Origin: Catenulispora acidiphila DSM 44928
Lineage (GTDB): Bacteria; Actinomycetota; Actinomycetes; Streptomycetales; Catenulisporaceae
Direction: 5' to 3'
Assembly: GCF_000024025.1 (NCBI RefSeq)
Contig: NC_013131.1
Coordinates: 7,316,001 to 7,380,000 of the forward strand
DNA length: 64,000 nt
Below the pieces are notes generated by a model. The model saw only the letters and a program-made list of their open reading frames with translations. It made no database searches and was not told the origin of the DNA. Shown in pieces: positions 37,663 to 45,912 of the stretch. Positions within the stretch are counted from its first letter, which is position 1. Every line of letters starts with the position of its first letter. The translations under genes were made by a program, and so were the position numbers.

Positions 37663-37996
37663 CTATCGCGAGGTGCCGTCGAGCCGCGTGATGTTCGTCG
37701 TGACGGACGGAGTGCCTGAGGCGTACCGCGCCAGCGCGAGCGCGGTACTGCCTAGCGCCAGCACCCCGGCGGCGCTCACCGCCATCAGCTGCCGCCGCTT
37801 CACCGTGCGCCGCGCGTGGCCGCTCCGGGCCGACGCGGCGAGCCCGGCGAGAGCGGCGAGAGCGGCGAGGTCGCAACGTGTCCTGTGTCAGATCCTCGGC
37901 CAGATGCCGATCGCCGGTGAGCATGAACGCCAGGCGCAGAAGCGCCGCACCGCGGGACGCGACCTAGTCGTCGAACGTTGGCGAGGCTGTTGTCAT
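37663..37996 (-). pseudogene. Deletion scar: ECF sigma N-terminus joined to a partner-gene C-terminus
   Basis: Read leftward from ATG 37996 the sequence gives MTTASPTFDD, a TAG stop, then VASRGAALLRLAFMLTGDRHLAEDLTQDTL, unmistakable sigma region 2 of a SigE-type ECF factor. After about 40 residues the sigma match ends. In another frame the DNA reads LAALAALAGLAASARSGHARR, then a membrane helix (LMAVSAAGVLALGSTALALA) and a short tail ending at TAG 37663. That looks like the C-terminal end of the membrane or anti-sigma-like gene that usually follows such sigma genes. An internal deletion plus the in-frame stop explains both. Confidence 0.7.
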
Positions 37997-38836
37997 GTGC
38001 GTCCTTACGACCGGCGGGTGGGTGCGCTGTACAGGAAACGCTTCGGGGGCGCCGATCTGCTGCATGGGCACGGCGCCTCATGGCTCGAAGCGAGCGCATA
38101 TCCGGATGACGGCCTCACATTGCACATACGTGCGATCGGCGATCGTCAGTGGCCTGAATCACTCCGTTCACAAAACGATCGAGCCCACATTCCCTCCCAT
38201 TCATATTCGCCCGGCAAGCGTCGCAGCCAATAGCCAGGAAATGCACTCCTGCCGCCGAGGTCGTGTCCGGATGTCGCGGCATCACAACCGGCAATACCCT
38301 CAACACCCTCAATATCGCCCATACCGCCATAGACATCACCGCCGCTGTCCAGAACATAACCATCCAGGTCCTACCCGGCATCTCCCTGACCGTCGACGGC
38401 GCCTCGCGGCGTGTTTCGAAAGGGAAATCGCCTTACGGGAGCAGGCGTTGCGGTCCGGGCCGTCGGCGGCTTGCTGGCGTCCCCTTGGGTAGATCAGTGT
38501 CAATCTGTGATGATGTGCGCGGACCTGGGGCGTTCGCTCGCCTCGGCGACCGCCGCCGCATGTCAGGATGCTGCCGGGCGGTGGTGTCCGGGCTCCCGGG
38601 GGACGCGCGCGGCGGCGATGATGTGACACGCGCACTGTTGCGAGGGATCGAGCGACATGCCAGCATCTGGGGCTACCGGTCTGGGGCAGTGGCGCGATGG
38701 TGCGCGACTCCCGGGTCCGGCGGTCTGGGCGGATGGCGAGCGGGACTTCCGAACCCTTGGGATCAGGAGACCCGCCTACGCATATGCTGCCCAGTGGCAG
38801 CCGGCCGTCTCGACTTGCATAGGTGTCGGATACTCA
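37997..38836. other. 840-bp stretch with no recognisable gene
   Basis: Several overlapping frames exist on both strands but none has a ribosome binding site, family motifs or a consistent GC3 pattern. It is less GC-rich than its neighbours around 38090-38350 and contains short repeated phrases (ataccctcaacaccctcaatatc, about 38293-38316). It may be decayed DNA next to the sigma-factor scar plus the promoter of the deacetylase gene. Confidence 0.5.
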
Positions 38837-39598
38837 ATGACCGAAGCTCCCTCCCGCGAATCGGCGACGGCAGGACGGCGCATGCCGCACCTGCCGTTGA
38901 TCATGATGTACCACTCGGTGGGCGTCCGCCCGCACGACCCGAACAACCTGGTCGTGACCCCGGAGCGGTTCGAAGAGCAGATGGCGGCGCTGGCCCGCCG
39001 CGGTCTGCGCGGCGTCTCCGTGGCCGAACTGCTCGCCGCGCGGGCCGCCGGCTCGGCGCGCGGTCTGGTCGGCCTCACCTTCGACGACGGGTACACCGAC
39101 GTCGTGGACAACGCGCTGCCGATCCTGCAGCGCTTCGGCTTCTCCGGGACGTTCTACATCCTGGCCGGCCGGATCGGCGGGGCGAACGAGTGGGACGAGG
39201 GCACTCCGTGGCCGTTGGTGGACGAGACCGGGATCCGGCGTTGGGCTGACGCCGGGTTCGAAGTCGGATCGCACGGCACGATGCACCTCGCCCTGGCCGA
39301 CGCCGACCCCGCGGTGGTGCGCAGCGAGGTCGCGGACAGCCGCGAGAAACTGGGCGCCATCCTCGGGAAACCGCCGAGCGGGTACTGCTACGCCTACGGG
39401 TCGATGGACGCCGCGGCCCGCTCAGCGGTCGCCGCGGCGGGCTACGAGCACGCCACCGCCGTCATCTCCCGGGAGTCGCTGGGACCGCTGGCTCTGCCGA
39501 GGATCTGGATCGGCCAAGTGCACACGTCCAAACATATTCTCAAAATGCTCTACACCTACCGGCTGCATCGTCGGATTTCCGGGCGGCATGCCCTATGA
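38837..39598 (+). CDS. Polysaccharide deacetylase (NodB-homology domain)
   Basis: 253 residues of carbohydrate esterase family 4. It begins PLIMMYHSVG, then has the NodB metal motif TFDDGYTD and the zinc-binding GSHGTMH. The last third (PSGYCYAYGSMDAAARSAVAAAGYEHATAV) is the later conserved block. These enzymes remove acetyl groups from polysaccharide N-acetylglucosamine-type residues using a metal ion. I chose ATG 38837 (AGGTGTCGG upstream); the frame continues to 38657 but without family sequence. No signal peptide is obvious. As first gene of the glycan locus it probably acts on the exported polymer or a lipid-linked intermediate. Confidence 0.88.
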   Translation: MTEAPSRESATAGRRMPHLPLIMMYHSVGVRPHDPNNLVVTPERFEEQMAALARRGLRGVSVAELLAARAAGSARGLVGLTFDDGYTDVVDNALPILQRFGFSGTFYILAGRIGGANEWDEGTPWPLVDETGIRRWADAGFEVGSHGTMHLALADADPAVVRSEVADSREKLGAILGKPPSGYCYAYGSMDAAARSAVAAAGYEHATAVISRESLGPLALPRIWIGQVHTSKHILKMLYTYRLHRRISGRHAL

Positions 39599-39798
39599 TT
39601 TCCCACGCCGAACGCCATCGACGGCTGCGGCGCCCCGACAAGTTCGACCGTTCGCGATCCGGTTCGGAGTTCTTGTCATCTGGTGCCCCCTGAGTACCCG
39701 CACCATGCGTAGCCTGCCATTCACCTTCTGCCACTAGCCATTGCGGCCACAGGGCTGAACGCACCGCCGCCAGACCTTTTTCCCTTGGGGGGACCCGA

Positions 39799-40620
39799 AT
39801 GCGATCGTTGTCGGTCGTGATACCGGCTTATAACGAGGCCGAGAACATAGAGGATGTCGTCGCTTCCATACCGGTTTCGCAGTTGGCTGACCTCGGGTGG
39901 TCGACGGAGATCGTCGTGGTCGACAACAACTCCAGCGACGGGACCGGGGAGCTGGCGCGGGCCTGCGGCGCCCGGGTCGTGTTCCAGCCGGAGAAGGGCT
40001 ACGGCAACGCCTACAAGGCCGGCTTCGCCGCCGCCGAGGGCGAGGTGATCGCCTCCGGCGACGCCGACCGGACCTACCCGTTCGACCACCTCCCGGAACT
40101 CCTGGCCGAGCTCGACAGCTCCGGCGCGGACTTCCTGACCACGGACCGCCTCCACTCGGCGAACCGCGGCGCGATGAAGCACTCCCACTTCTGGGCCAAC
40201 CACATGCTCAGCTTCGTCAGCCGGCTCATCTTCCGGCACGGCATCCGCGACTCGCAGTCCGGAATGTGGGTATTCCACCGGCATGTCTGGGCCGGCGTCG
40301 ACGTCCGCTCCCCCGGGATGGCCTTCTCCCAGGAGATCAAGAACGCGGCGGTCCTCGCGGGCTATAAGGTGACCGAAACACACATCGAGTACCGCGTCCG
40401 CGGCGGCGATGTGAAGCTCAACTCGGTCCGCGACGGTGTCCGCAACCTGGCCCACCTGGTCGGCCACCGGATCCGGCACGACGGCCCGGCCCCCGCCGAG
40501 ACCTACCAGGACCAGGACCTCGCCGTCCGCACCCGGTTCCCGGCGATGCGTTCGGCGAGTGTGTCAGAGGCAGAAGGAGCAACACCGGGATGCCAGACCG
40601 GCAGCGGCACAGCCGCCTGA
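39799..40620 (+). CDS. GT2-family glycosyltransferase (dolichyl-phosphate-sugar-synthase-like)
   Basis: 273 residues. The GT-A fold has SVVIPAYNEAENIEDVV at the N-terminus, VVVDNNSSDGTGELAR (nucleotide-binding Asp) and GDADRTYP (the DxD-type motif). It transfers a sugar from a nucleotide sugar to a lipid carrier or acceptor. The ATG at 39799 has a G-rich site (GGGGGGAC) upstream. Its last 31 bp overlap the next gene, so the two are translationally linked. The C-terminal tail past about 240 (DLAVRTRFPAMRSAS) is low-complexity. No transmembrane segment at the C-terminus, unlike many DPM-like enzymes. Confidence 0.9.
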   Translation: MRSLSVVIPAYNEAENIEDVVASIPVSQLADLGWSTEIVVVDNNSSDGTGELARACGARVVFQPEKGYGNAYKAGFAAAEGEVIASGDADRTYPFDHLPELLAELDSSGADFLTTDRLHSANRGAMKHSHFWANHMLSFVSRLIFRHGIRDSQSGMWVFHRHVWAGVDVRSPGMAFSQEIKNAAVLAGYKVTETHIEYRVRGGDVKLNSVRDGVRNLAHLVGHRIRHDGPAPAETYQDQDLAVRTRFPAMRSASVSEAEGATPGCQTGSGTAA

Positions 40621-42176
40621 GCGAGGGCCCCACCCTCCCCTCCCCGGAGTCGCAGGACCCCGACGCCCCCACCGGCGGCCACGGCCACGCCGTGCACCCC
40701 TACGAACCGATCTCCGGCGCCCCCGAAGCCGGCGATCGGACCCCGACCCCCGGCCAGAGCGCACACCTCTGGCAGGTCGACTCGCGGGGGGAGGCGGCGG
40801 AAGCCGACCGGCCGGCCTGGGAGCTCTCCGCTCGGCAGGGTCGCAAGGCGGATGCGAGTCATTCCGAGACGGACGAGACAACCCTGCTGGGCCGGCTGAA
40901 TCTGTCGGAGCCGCCGGAAGACATAGCGGACGAAACCGTAGAGAACACAACAGTGTCGAGCCGCGCGGACCTGTCGCAGCCGGCAGATGACATGACCCTG
41001 TTGGGTCGGCTGAAACTGTCGGAGCCGAGCGAGGACAGCACGCCGCCGAATCCGCCGAATCCACCTCATTTGTCGCATGCGGCGGACGACACCATGCTGC
41101 TGGGTCGACTGAAGCTGACCGAGCCGACTGAGTCGACCGAGCCGACCGAAGACACCGCGCCGCCGAATCCGCCGCATTCGGCGGACGACACGATGCTGTT
41201 GGGTCGCCTGAAGCTGTCGGAGCCAGCCGAAGACACCACACCGCCGCACTTCTCCCAGCCGGCAGACGACACCACGCTGCTGGGTCGGCTGAAGCTGTCA
41301 GAACCGGCCGAGGACACGACACCACCGAGCCCACCGACTTTCTCGCAGCCGGCCGACGACACCACGCTGCTGGGTCGCCTGAAGCTGTCGGAGCCGGCCG
41401 AGGACACGACACTGCCGAGCCCGCCGCACTTCTCACAGCCAGCCGACGACACCACCCTGCTCGGCCGGCTGAACCTGTCGGAGCCGGCCGAGGACACCAC
41501 GCCGCCGAGCCCGCCGCACTTCTCGCTGCCGGCCGACGACACCATGCTGCTGGGTCGGCTGAACCTGTCGGAGCCGACCGCACCGCCACTCGACCAGCCG
41601 GTCAGCCCGAGCTCCGGTCCTGATACCGACCCGGACATCGAGCCCGAAACCGACTTCTACGCCGCACCCACATTCGCACCCACCCGCACCCCGGCCCCCG
41701 GCGCCGGGCCGACCCGGCCGTGGTCGTCATGGCGCTCATGGTCGCGGTCGTGGTCCCTCCGCTCCTTGCTCGAGCGGTATCCCCGCCGGTTCGCGATGGG
41801 TGCGGGAGGCGTGGTCGCCGTCATCGCCCTGCTGGCGCTCCCCCCGGTCCGCGCCGAGCTGCGGGACTCTTTCACCCGGCTGCCGCAGCCGTACACAGCC
41901 CTCTACTTCACCTCGCCGCCGCAGGTCGACGGCACCGTGCTGACCGTGCCGGTGAGTGTGCACGCCGTCGAGACCGGCACGGACGTCTACAGCGTCCGGG
42001 TCTGGACGGTCGACGCCCAAGGGCGGGTCGACGACAGCCGGACCGCCGACCTCGTCTGGGACGGCCAGGCGATGAGTGCCGTCGTCAGCATGCCCGTCAA
42101 TCCCCAGGCCGACTACGTGTGGGTCTCCCTCGGCGGGAGCACCGAGACCCTCCACTACAAGATCGCGGTGGCATGA
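40590..42176 (+). CDS. Single-pass membrane protein with eight TLLGRLxLSEP repeats
   Basis: 528 residues. The N-terminal 400 are hydrophilic, acidic and Pro/Ser/Thr-rich. They carry eight copies of (A)DD(T/M)(T/M)LLGRL(K/N)LSEP between about residues 93 and 330, with 27-30-residue spacers of AEDTTPPSPPHFSQP type in the later copies. A basic/aromatic stretch (RPWSSWRSWSRSWSLRSLLERYPRR) precedes one membrane helix (about 402-420, GAGGVVAVIALLAL), then an approximately 110-residue outside domain with beta strands. I know no family for it. The ATG at 40590 (AAGGAG upstream) overlaps the GT2 gene; its stop overlaps the next GT start (ATGA). The repeats look like docking motifs for a cytosolic partner of the glycan machinery. 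Confidence 0.82.
   Translation: MPDRQRHSRLSEGPTLPSPESQDPDAPTGGHGHAVHPYEPISGAPEAGDRTPTPGQSAHLWQVDSRGEAAEADRPAWELSARQGRKADASHSETDETTLLGRLNLSEPPEDIADETVENTTVSSRADLSQPADDMTLLGRLKLSEPSEDSTPPNPPNPPHLSHAADDTMLLGRLKLTEPTESTEPTEDTAPPNPPHSADDTMLLGRLKLSEPAEDTTPPHFSQPADDTTLLGRLKLSEPAEDTTPPSPPTFSQPADDTTLLGRLKLSEPAEDTTLPSPPHFSQPADDTTLLGRLNLSEPAEDTTPPSPPHFSLPADDTMLLGRLNLSEPTAPPLDQPVSPSSGPDTDPDIEPETDFYAAPTFAPTRTPAPGAGPTRPWSSWRSWSRSWSLRSLLERYPRRFAMGAGGVVAVIALLALPPVRAELRDSFTRLPQPYTALYFTSPPQVDGTVLTVPVSVHAVETGTDVYSVRVWTVDAQGRVDDSRTADLVWDGQAMSAVVSMPVNPQADYVWVSLGGSTETLHYKIAVA
40866..41578 (+). repeat. Coding tandem repeats (about 81-90 bp units)
   Basis: Eight units each encode the core TLLGRL(K/N)L(S/T)EP. The final four are nearly regular at 27-30 codons; the first ones are further apart and more diverged. 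Synonymous differences between units show that the protein motif, not only the DNA, is conserved. Confidence 0.85.
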
Positions 42177-43348
42177 CCGAGCAGAGTCCCCCTGAGCACA
42201 TAACCGCCGCCTCCATATCGGGCAAGCGGCGACGAATAGTTCAGGTCACCCCGAACTACCCGCCGCTGCTCGGCGGGCTGGAGCGCGTGGTCCAGATCCT
42301 GGCCACCCGGCTCGCGGCCCGGAACGACGTCAGGGTGATCACCACCGACAACAAGGCGGGCGGCGCGCCGCACCGGGCGGTCGAGAAGGGCGGCGTCAGG
42401 GTCCGGCGACACCGCGCGCTGACCGTCGCGCACACCTCGCTCGCCCCAGGCATGTTCGGCTCGCTGCTGCGGATCGAGCGCGGCACCGTGATCCATCTGC
42501 ACTGCGCGACGGCGGTCGTCCCAGAGCAGGTCTGGCTCAGCGCCCGACTGCGCGGCCTGCGGTACCTGCTGCACTTCCACATGGAGGTCGACGCCTCCGG
42601 ACCGCTGGGCCGCCTGCTGCCGCTGTACAAGACGCACCTGTTCGGCCGGGTCGTCCGGGGCGCGGCCGGCGTCATCGTGCTCACCGAATCCCAGCGCGGC
42701 TTCCTCGCCGAGCGCTACGGCGTGGACCCGGCGAAGGTCTACGTGGTCCCCAACGGCGTGGCCGAAGAGTACTTCCTCCCGCCGCGCACTCCGGGCGTCG
42801 AGCCGGCCGCCGGTTCCGCCCCTGATCCGCTGCGGCTGCTGTTCGTCGGCCGGCTCGACATCCAGAAGAACGTCGCCCGGCTCCTCGACGCGCTGGCGCT
42901 GGTCGCCGAGCCGGTACGGCTGCGGCTCGTCGGCGACGGCGACCTGCGCCAGGACCTGCAGGCGCAGGCGGCCCGGCTCGGGCTCGACGACCGGGTGGAG
43001 TTCGCCGGCCGCAAGCACGGCGAGGATCTGGTCAAGGAGTACGCGGACGCCGAGCTGTTCGTCCTGCCGTCGGACCGCGAGGGCATGGCACTGGTGGTGC
43101 TGGAGGCGATGGCCGCCGGACTGCCGGTACTGGCGACCGCGGTGCCCGGCAACATCGAGACGGTCGAAGGTGTCGGCGTGCTCGTCGCACCGACACCGCA
43201 GGCCATGGCCGCCGCGATCGACACCTTGGCCCGGGACCGCTCGGCACTGGCCGCTCCGGCCGCGGCGGGCAGGGCGCGGGTCGCCGACAGCCGCTGGGAT
43301 CAGGTCGTGGCGGCGATCGAGGACGTCTACGAGCAGGTGGGATTCTGA
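42173..43348 (+). CDS. GT4-family glycosyltransferase
   Basis: 391 residues, GT-B fold. The N-terminal domain has IVQVTPNYPPLLGGLERVVQILA and HLHCATAV; the C-terminal nucleotide-sugar domain has LLFVGRLDIQKNVARLLDALA, VGDGDLRQDLQAQA and ELFVLPSDREGMALVVLEAMAAGLPVLAT (EX7E-type motif). It is a retaining glycosyltransferase for polysaccharide assembly at the inner face of the membrane. ATG 42173 overlaps the preceding stop by 4 bp. Donor and acceptor are unknown. Confidence 0.93.
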   Translation: MTEQSPPEHITAASISGKRRRIVQVTPNYPPLLGGLERVVQILATRLAARNDVRVITTDNKAGGAPHRAVEKGGVRVRRHRALTVAHTSLAPGMFGSLLRIERGTVIHLHCATAVVPEQVWLSARLRGLRYLLHFHMEVDASGPLGRLLPLYKTHLFGRVVRGAAGVIVLTESQRGFLAERYGVDPAKVYVVPNGVAEEYFLPPRTPGVEPAAGSAPDPLRLLFVGRLDIQKNVARLLDALALVAEPVRLRLVGDGDLRQDLQAQAARLGLDDRVEFAGRKHGEDLVKEYADAELFVLPSDREGMALVVLEAMAAGLPVLATAVPGNIETVEGVGVLVAPTPQAMAAAIDTLARDRSALAAPAAAGRARVADSRWDQVVAAIEDVYEQVGF

Positions 43349-43404
43349 ACACCGAGAGTTCGAACGGCAGGACCGCGATCCTGGCGAGCGTCGTCCTCGC
43401 CGGG

Positions 43405-45912
43405 GTGGTCGCCTGCTTCGGCGCCTACTACCTGCCCGGCCCGCTGGCCACGCTGGCCGGTCTGTGGCTGATCCTCGGCGCGCCGACGCTGCTGTGGGCG
43501 GGCATGGCACGGCGCGTGGTGTCCCGGCTCGACGCCGCGCTGCTGGTCGCCTTCGGCTTCGCCGTGGTCACCGACTTCGCCGTGCTGCTGCTGGTGAACT
43601 TCGGCGGCCCGCTGCTCGGCTACCGCCGGCCGCTCTCGGAGGTGCCGCTGGCGGCCGGGTTCGCGCTGGTCAACCTGCTGATCGGGACACTGTCCCCGAG
43701 GTGTGAGCGCACCGTGACCTGGAGCCGGATCCGGGCGCTGCCCGGGCTGGGCGCCGTCGCCGGCTTAGGTGCGCTGTGCCTGGTCCTGGCGGTCGCGGGC
43801 GCCACCCGGCTGAACAACGGGCTCGGCCCGCAGGTCAGCATGCTGGCGTACACCGCGATCGCCGGGCTGCTGGTCCTGCTGCTGGTCCGGCACGAGCGGT
43901 ACGCGGTCGAGGTGCTGGAGCTCGGCGTCTTCTTCGGCGCCGCCGCCCTGCTGCTGCTGACCTCGCTGCGCGGCTGGCTGATCACCGGGCACGACATCCA
44001 GGTCGAGTACGAGGTCTACCGGCTCAACCTCGGCGGCGGCCACTGGGTCATCGGGGACTACAAGACCTCGTACAACGCCTGCCTGAGCATCACTTTGCTG
44101 CCGCTGGCCCTGACCAAGCTCACCGCGATCTCCGCGGCCGGGGTCTGGAAGATCGTCTTCCCGCTGATGTTCGCGGTGGCTCCGGTCGCGCTGTTCCGAT
44201 CGGTCCACAACCTGGCGTCGCGGCAGGTGGCGCTGCTGTCCGCGGCGCTGTTCCTGACCTTCCCGACGTTCTTCACCGACATGGCCTACATGGCACGCCA
44301 GGAGATCGCCTTCGTCATCCTCGGCGCGACGGCCGTGGTGATGTCCGAACAGCGCGGAGAGGCCCGGCTGCGGCGCTACGCGATGATCCCCCTGCTCGCC
44401 GGGATCGTGCTCGCGCACTACGCGACGGCGTATGTGCTGGTGATGGTCCTGGGATCCGGGGTCGTCGTCACGACGGCCTGGCGGCTGCTGGACCGGATCG
44501 GCGAGCGGCGGCGGGCGCGGAACGGCGTCCCTGCCGAGACAACAGACGTCTGGGACTACGGCGACTGGGACTATGCCGAGGAAGAGGACGCCGAAACGCC
44601 GGCCGGCCAAGACGGTGCATCCGCCGGCCTCGCCGCGAGCGGCGCGGGCATGGCGGGCGGCGCGGCTGCTGCGGGTGCGGGTGCGGGTGCGGGTGCGGGT
44701 GCGGGTGCGATACGCCGGCGGTCGGGCACCGATCAGGCTCCAGGCACTCCGGCACCGAAGCCGACCGCCCGAGCCATCCCGGCCTTCCTCACCGTCTGGC
44801 TGGTCGCCCTCACCGCCGTCCTGGCCGTGGGCTGGGCCGGCCCGATCACCCACACCAGCGGGCAGCTGACCAGCACCCTGACCGCGTCCTGGCAGGAGAT
44901 CATCGGCCACGGCTCGGACGTCGGCTCCGCCGACACCAGCAACAGCCTGGTCGGCGGCTCCCACGTCACCGACGAGCAGCGCATGGCCGCCTACCTGGCC
45001 GAGACCCGCGCCTCGACCGCCGCCGACCGCGATCAGGGGTCGCTGTACCCGCAGGACGTGATCGACAAGTTCCCGACCCCGGTCACCGCCATCCCCGACC
45101 TGCCGCTGACCTCGGTCGGCAACGGGCTGCAGAAGGCGGGGGTACCGGTGGCGAGCCTGAACGGCCTGGTCCGCTTCGGCATCGCCGCCGGGATCCAGCT
45201 CCTGCTGGTGATCGGCACGGGCGTGGCCCTGCTGGGCCTGCGCTACCGGCGGGTCCGCGCCGAGCTGACCCCCTCCCGGGACCAGGCCGCGCTGGCCGTG
45301 GGCTCGATCGCGGTCCTGGTGCTGCTGACGCTCGTCCCGCAGCTCACCGTCGACTACAGCGTCCTGCGAGCGCTCCAGCAAGGCATCTTCTTCTTCGGCC
45401 CGTTCATGGCCGCCGGGCTCCTTTGGGCGCTGCGCTGGTGCGGCCGCTACCGGACGCCGGTGCTCGCCGCGGTGATCGCGGTGATGGCCGTGGACCTCAC
45501 CGGCGTGGTGCCGCGCCTGACCGGCGGCTATCAGCCGCAGCTCGCGCTGTCGGACTCCGGCCAGTACTACGACGAGTACTTCCCCACCAGCGAGGAGATG
45601 GACGCGGCCACCTGGCTCCAGAACGTCTACGACCACATCCCGCCCGACGCGCAGCAGACCATGCTGCTCCAGACCAGCCAGGACGTCTTCGAGCGTATCC
45701 AGAGCGTCTACGTCGGCCCGGCCGAGGGCACGGTGAATCCGCTCATGCTGCAGCCGGGCAGCTACGTCATGCTCGGGCACGCGGAGGTCGACCAGGACCG
45801 CGCGTCCATCGACTACCGGGGAACGGCGGTGCCGTACGTGTACCCGACCGGCCTGCTCGAAGACCTGAAGGACAAGATCTACGTCAGCCCCGGAGTGGAG
45901 ATCTACCGATGA
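43405..45912 (+). CDS. Large polytopic membrane protein, GT-C-like or polymerase-like
   Basis: 835 residues with more than ten hydrophobic segments, for example LATLAGLWLILGAPTLLW, LGAVAGLGALCLVLAVAG and AGIQLLLVIGTGVALLGL. Between membrane blocks it has a cytoplasmic-like loop (about 375-455) with a (GA)n tract, an exported-looking loop with HGSDVGSADTSNSLVGG, and a C-terminal soluble domain (YDEYFPTSEEMDAATWLQNVYDHIPPDAQ) resembling those of GT-C or O-antigen-ligase-type proteins. I do not recognise a defined family. The frame is open upstream to CTG 43345, which overlaps the previous stop and has AGGTGGG 4-6 bases before it, so the real start may be that CTG; GTG 43405 has no site and would cut into the first helix. 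Confidence 0.75.
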   Translation: MVACFGAYYLPGPLATLAGLWLILGAPTLLWAGMARRVVSRLDAALLVAFGFAVVTDFAVLLLVNFGGPLLGYRRPLSEVPLAAGFALVNLLIGTLSPRCERTVTWSRIRALPGLGAVAGLGALCLVLAVAGATRLNNGLGPQVSMLAYTAIAGLLVLLLVRHERYAVEVLELGVFFGAAALLLLTSLRGWLITGHDIQVEYEVYRLNLGGGHWVIGDYKTSYNACLSITLLPLALTKLTAISAAGVWKIVFPLMFAVAPVALFRSVHNLASRQVALLSAALFLTFPTFFTDMAYMARQEIAFVILGATAVVMSEQRGEARLRRYAMIPLLAGIVLAHYATAYVLVMVLGSGVVVTTAWRLLDRIGERRRARNGVPAETTDVWDYGDWDYAEEEDAETPAGQDGASAGLAASGAGMAGGAAAAGAGAGAGAGAGAIRRRSGTDQAPGTPAPKPTARAIPAFLTVWLVALTAVLAVGWAGPITHTSGQLTSTLTASWQEIIGHGSDVGSADTSNSLVGGSHVTDEQRMAAYLAETRASTAADRDQGSLYPQDVIDKFPTPVTAIPDLPLTSVGNGLQKAGVPVASLNGLVRFGIAAGIQLLLVIGTGVALLGLRYRRVRAELTPSRDQAALAVGSIAVLVLLTLVPQLTVDYSVLRALQQGIFFFGPFMAAGLLWALRWCGRYRTPVLAAVIAVMAVDLTGVVPRLTGGYQPQLALSDSGQYYDEYFPTSEEMDAATWLQNVYDHIPPDAQQTMLLQTSQDVFERIQSVYVGPAEGTVNPLMLQPGSYVMLGHAEVDQDRASIDYRGTAVPYVYPTGLLEDLKDKIYVSPGVEIYR
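44671..44709 (+). repeat. (GCGGGT)6 microsatellite inside the membrane-protein gene
   Basis: Six perfect copies of GCGGGT and a partial one encode an Ala-Gly tract. Because the unit is 6 bp, length change would alter the loop without shifting the frame. Confidence 0.9.

Noticed and set aside
37646-37924. Intact small sigma-like gene starting MLTGDRHLAEDLTQ
   Set aside because: The sigma match stops after about 40 residues and the upstream part contains an in-frame stop; the deletion-scar explanation fits better.
38263-38660. Possible gene reading ...NTLNTLNIAHTAIDITAAVQNITIQ...
   Set aside because: No ribosome binding site or family match, and the frame continues only as a shadow of the deacetylase gene. 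The period comes from short DNA repeats.
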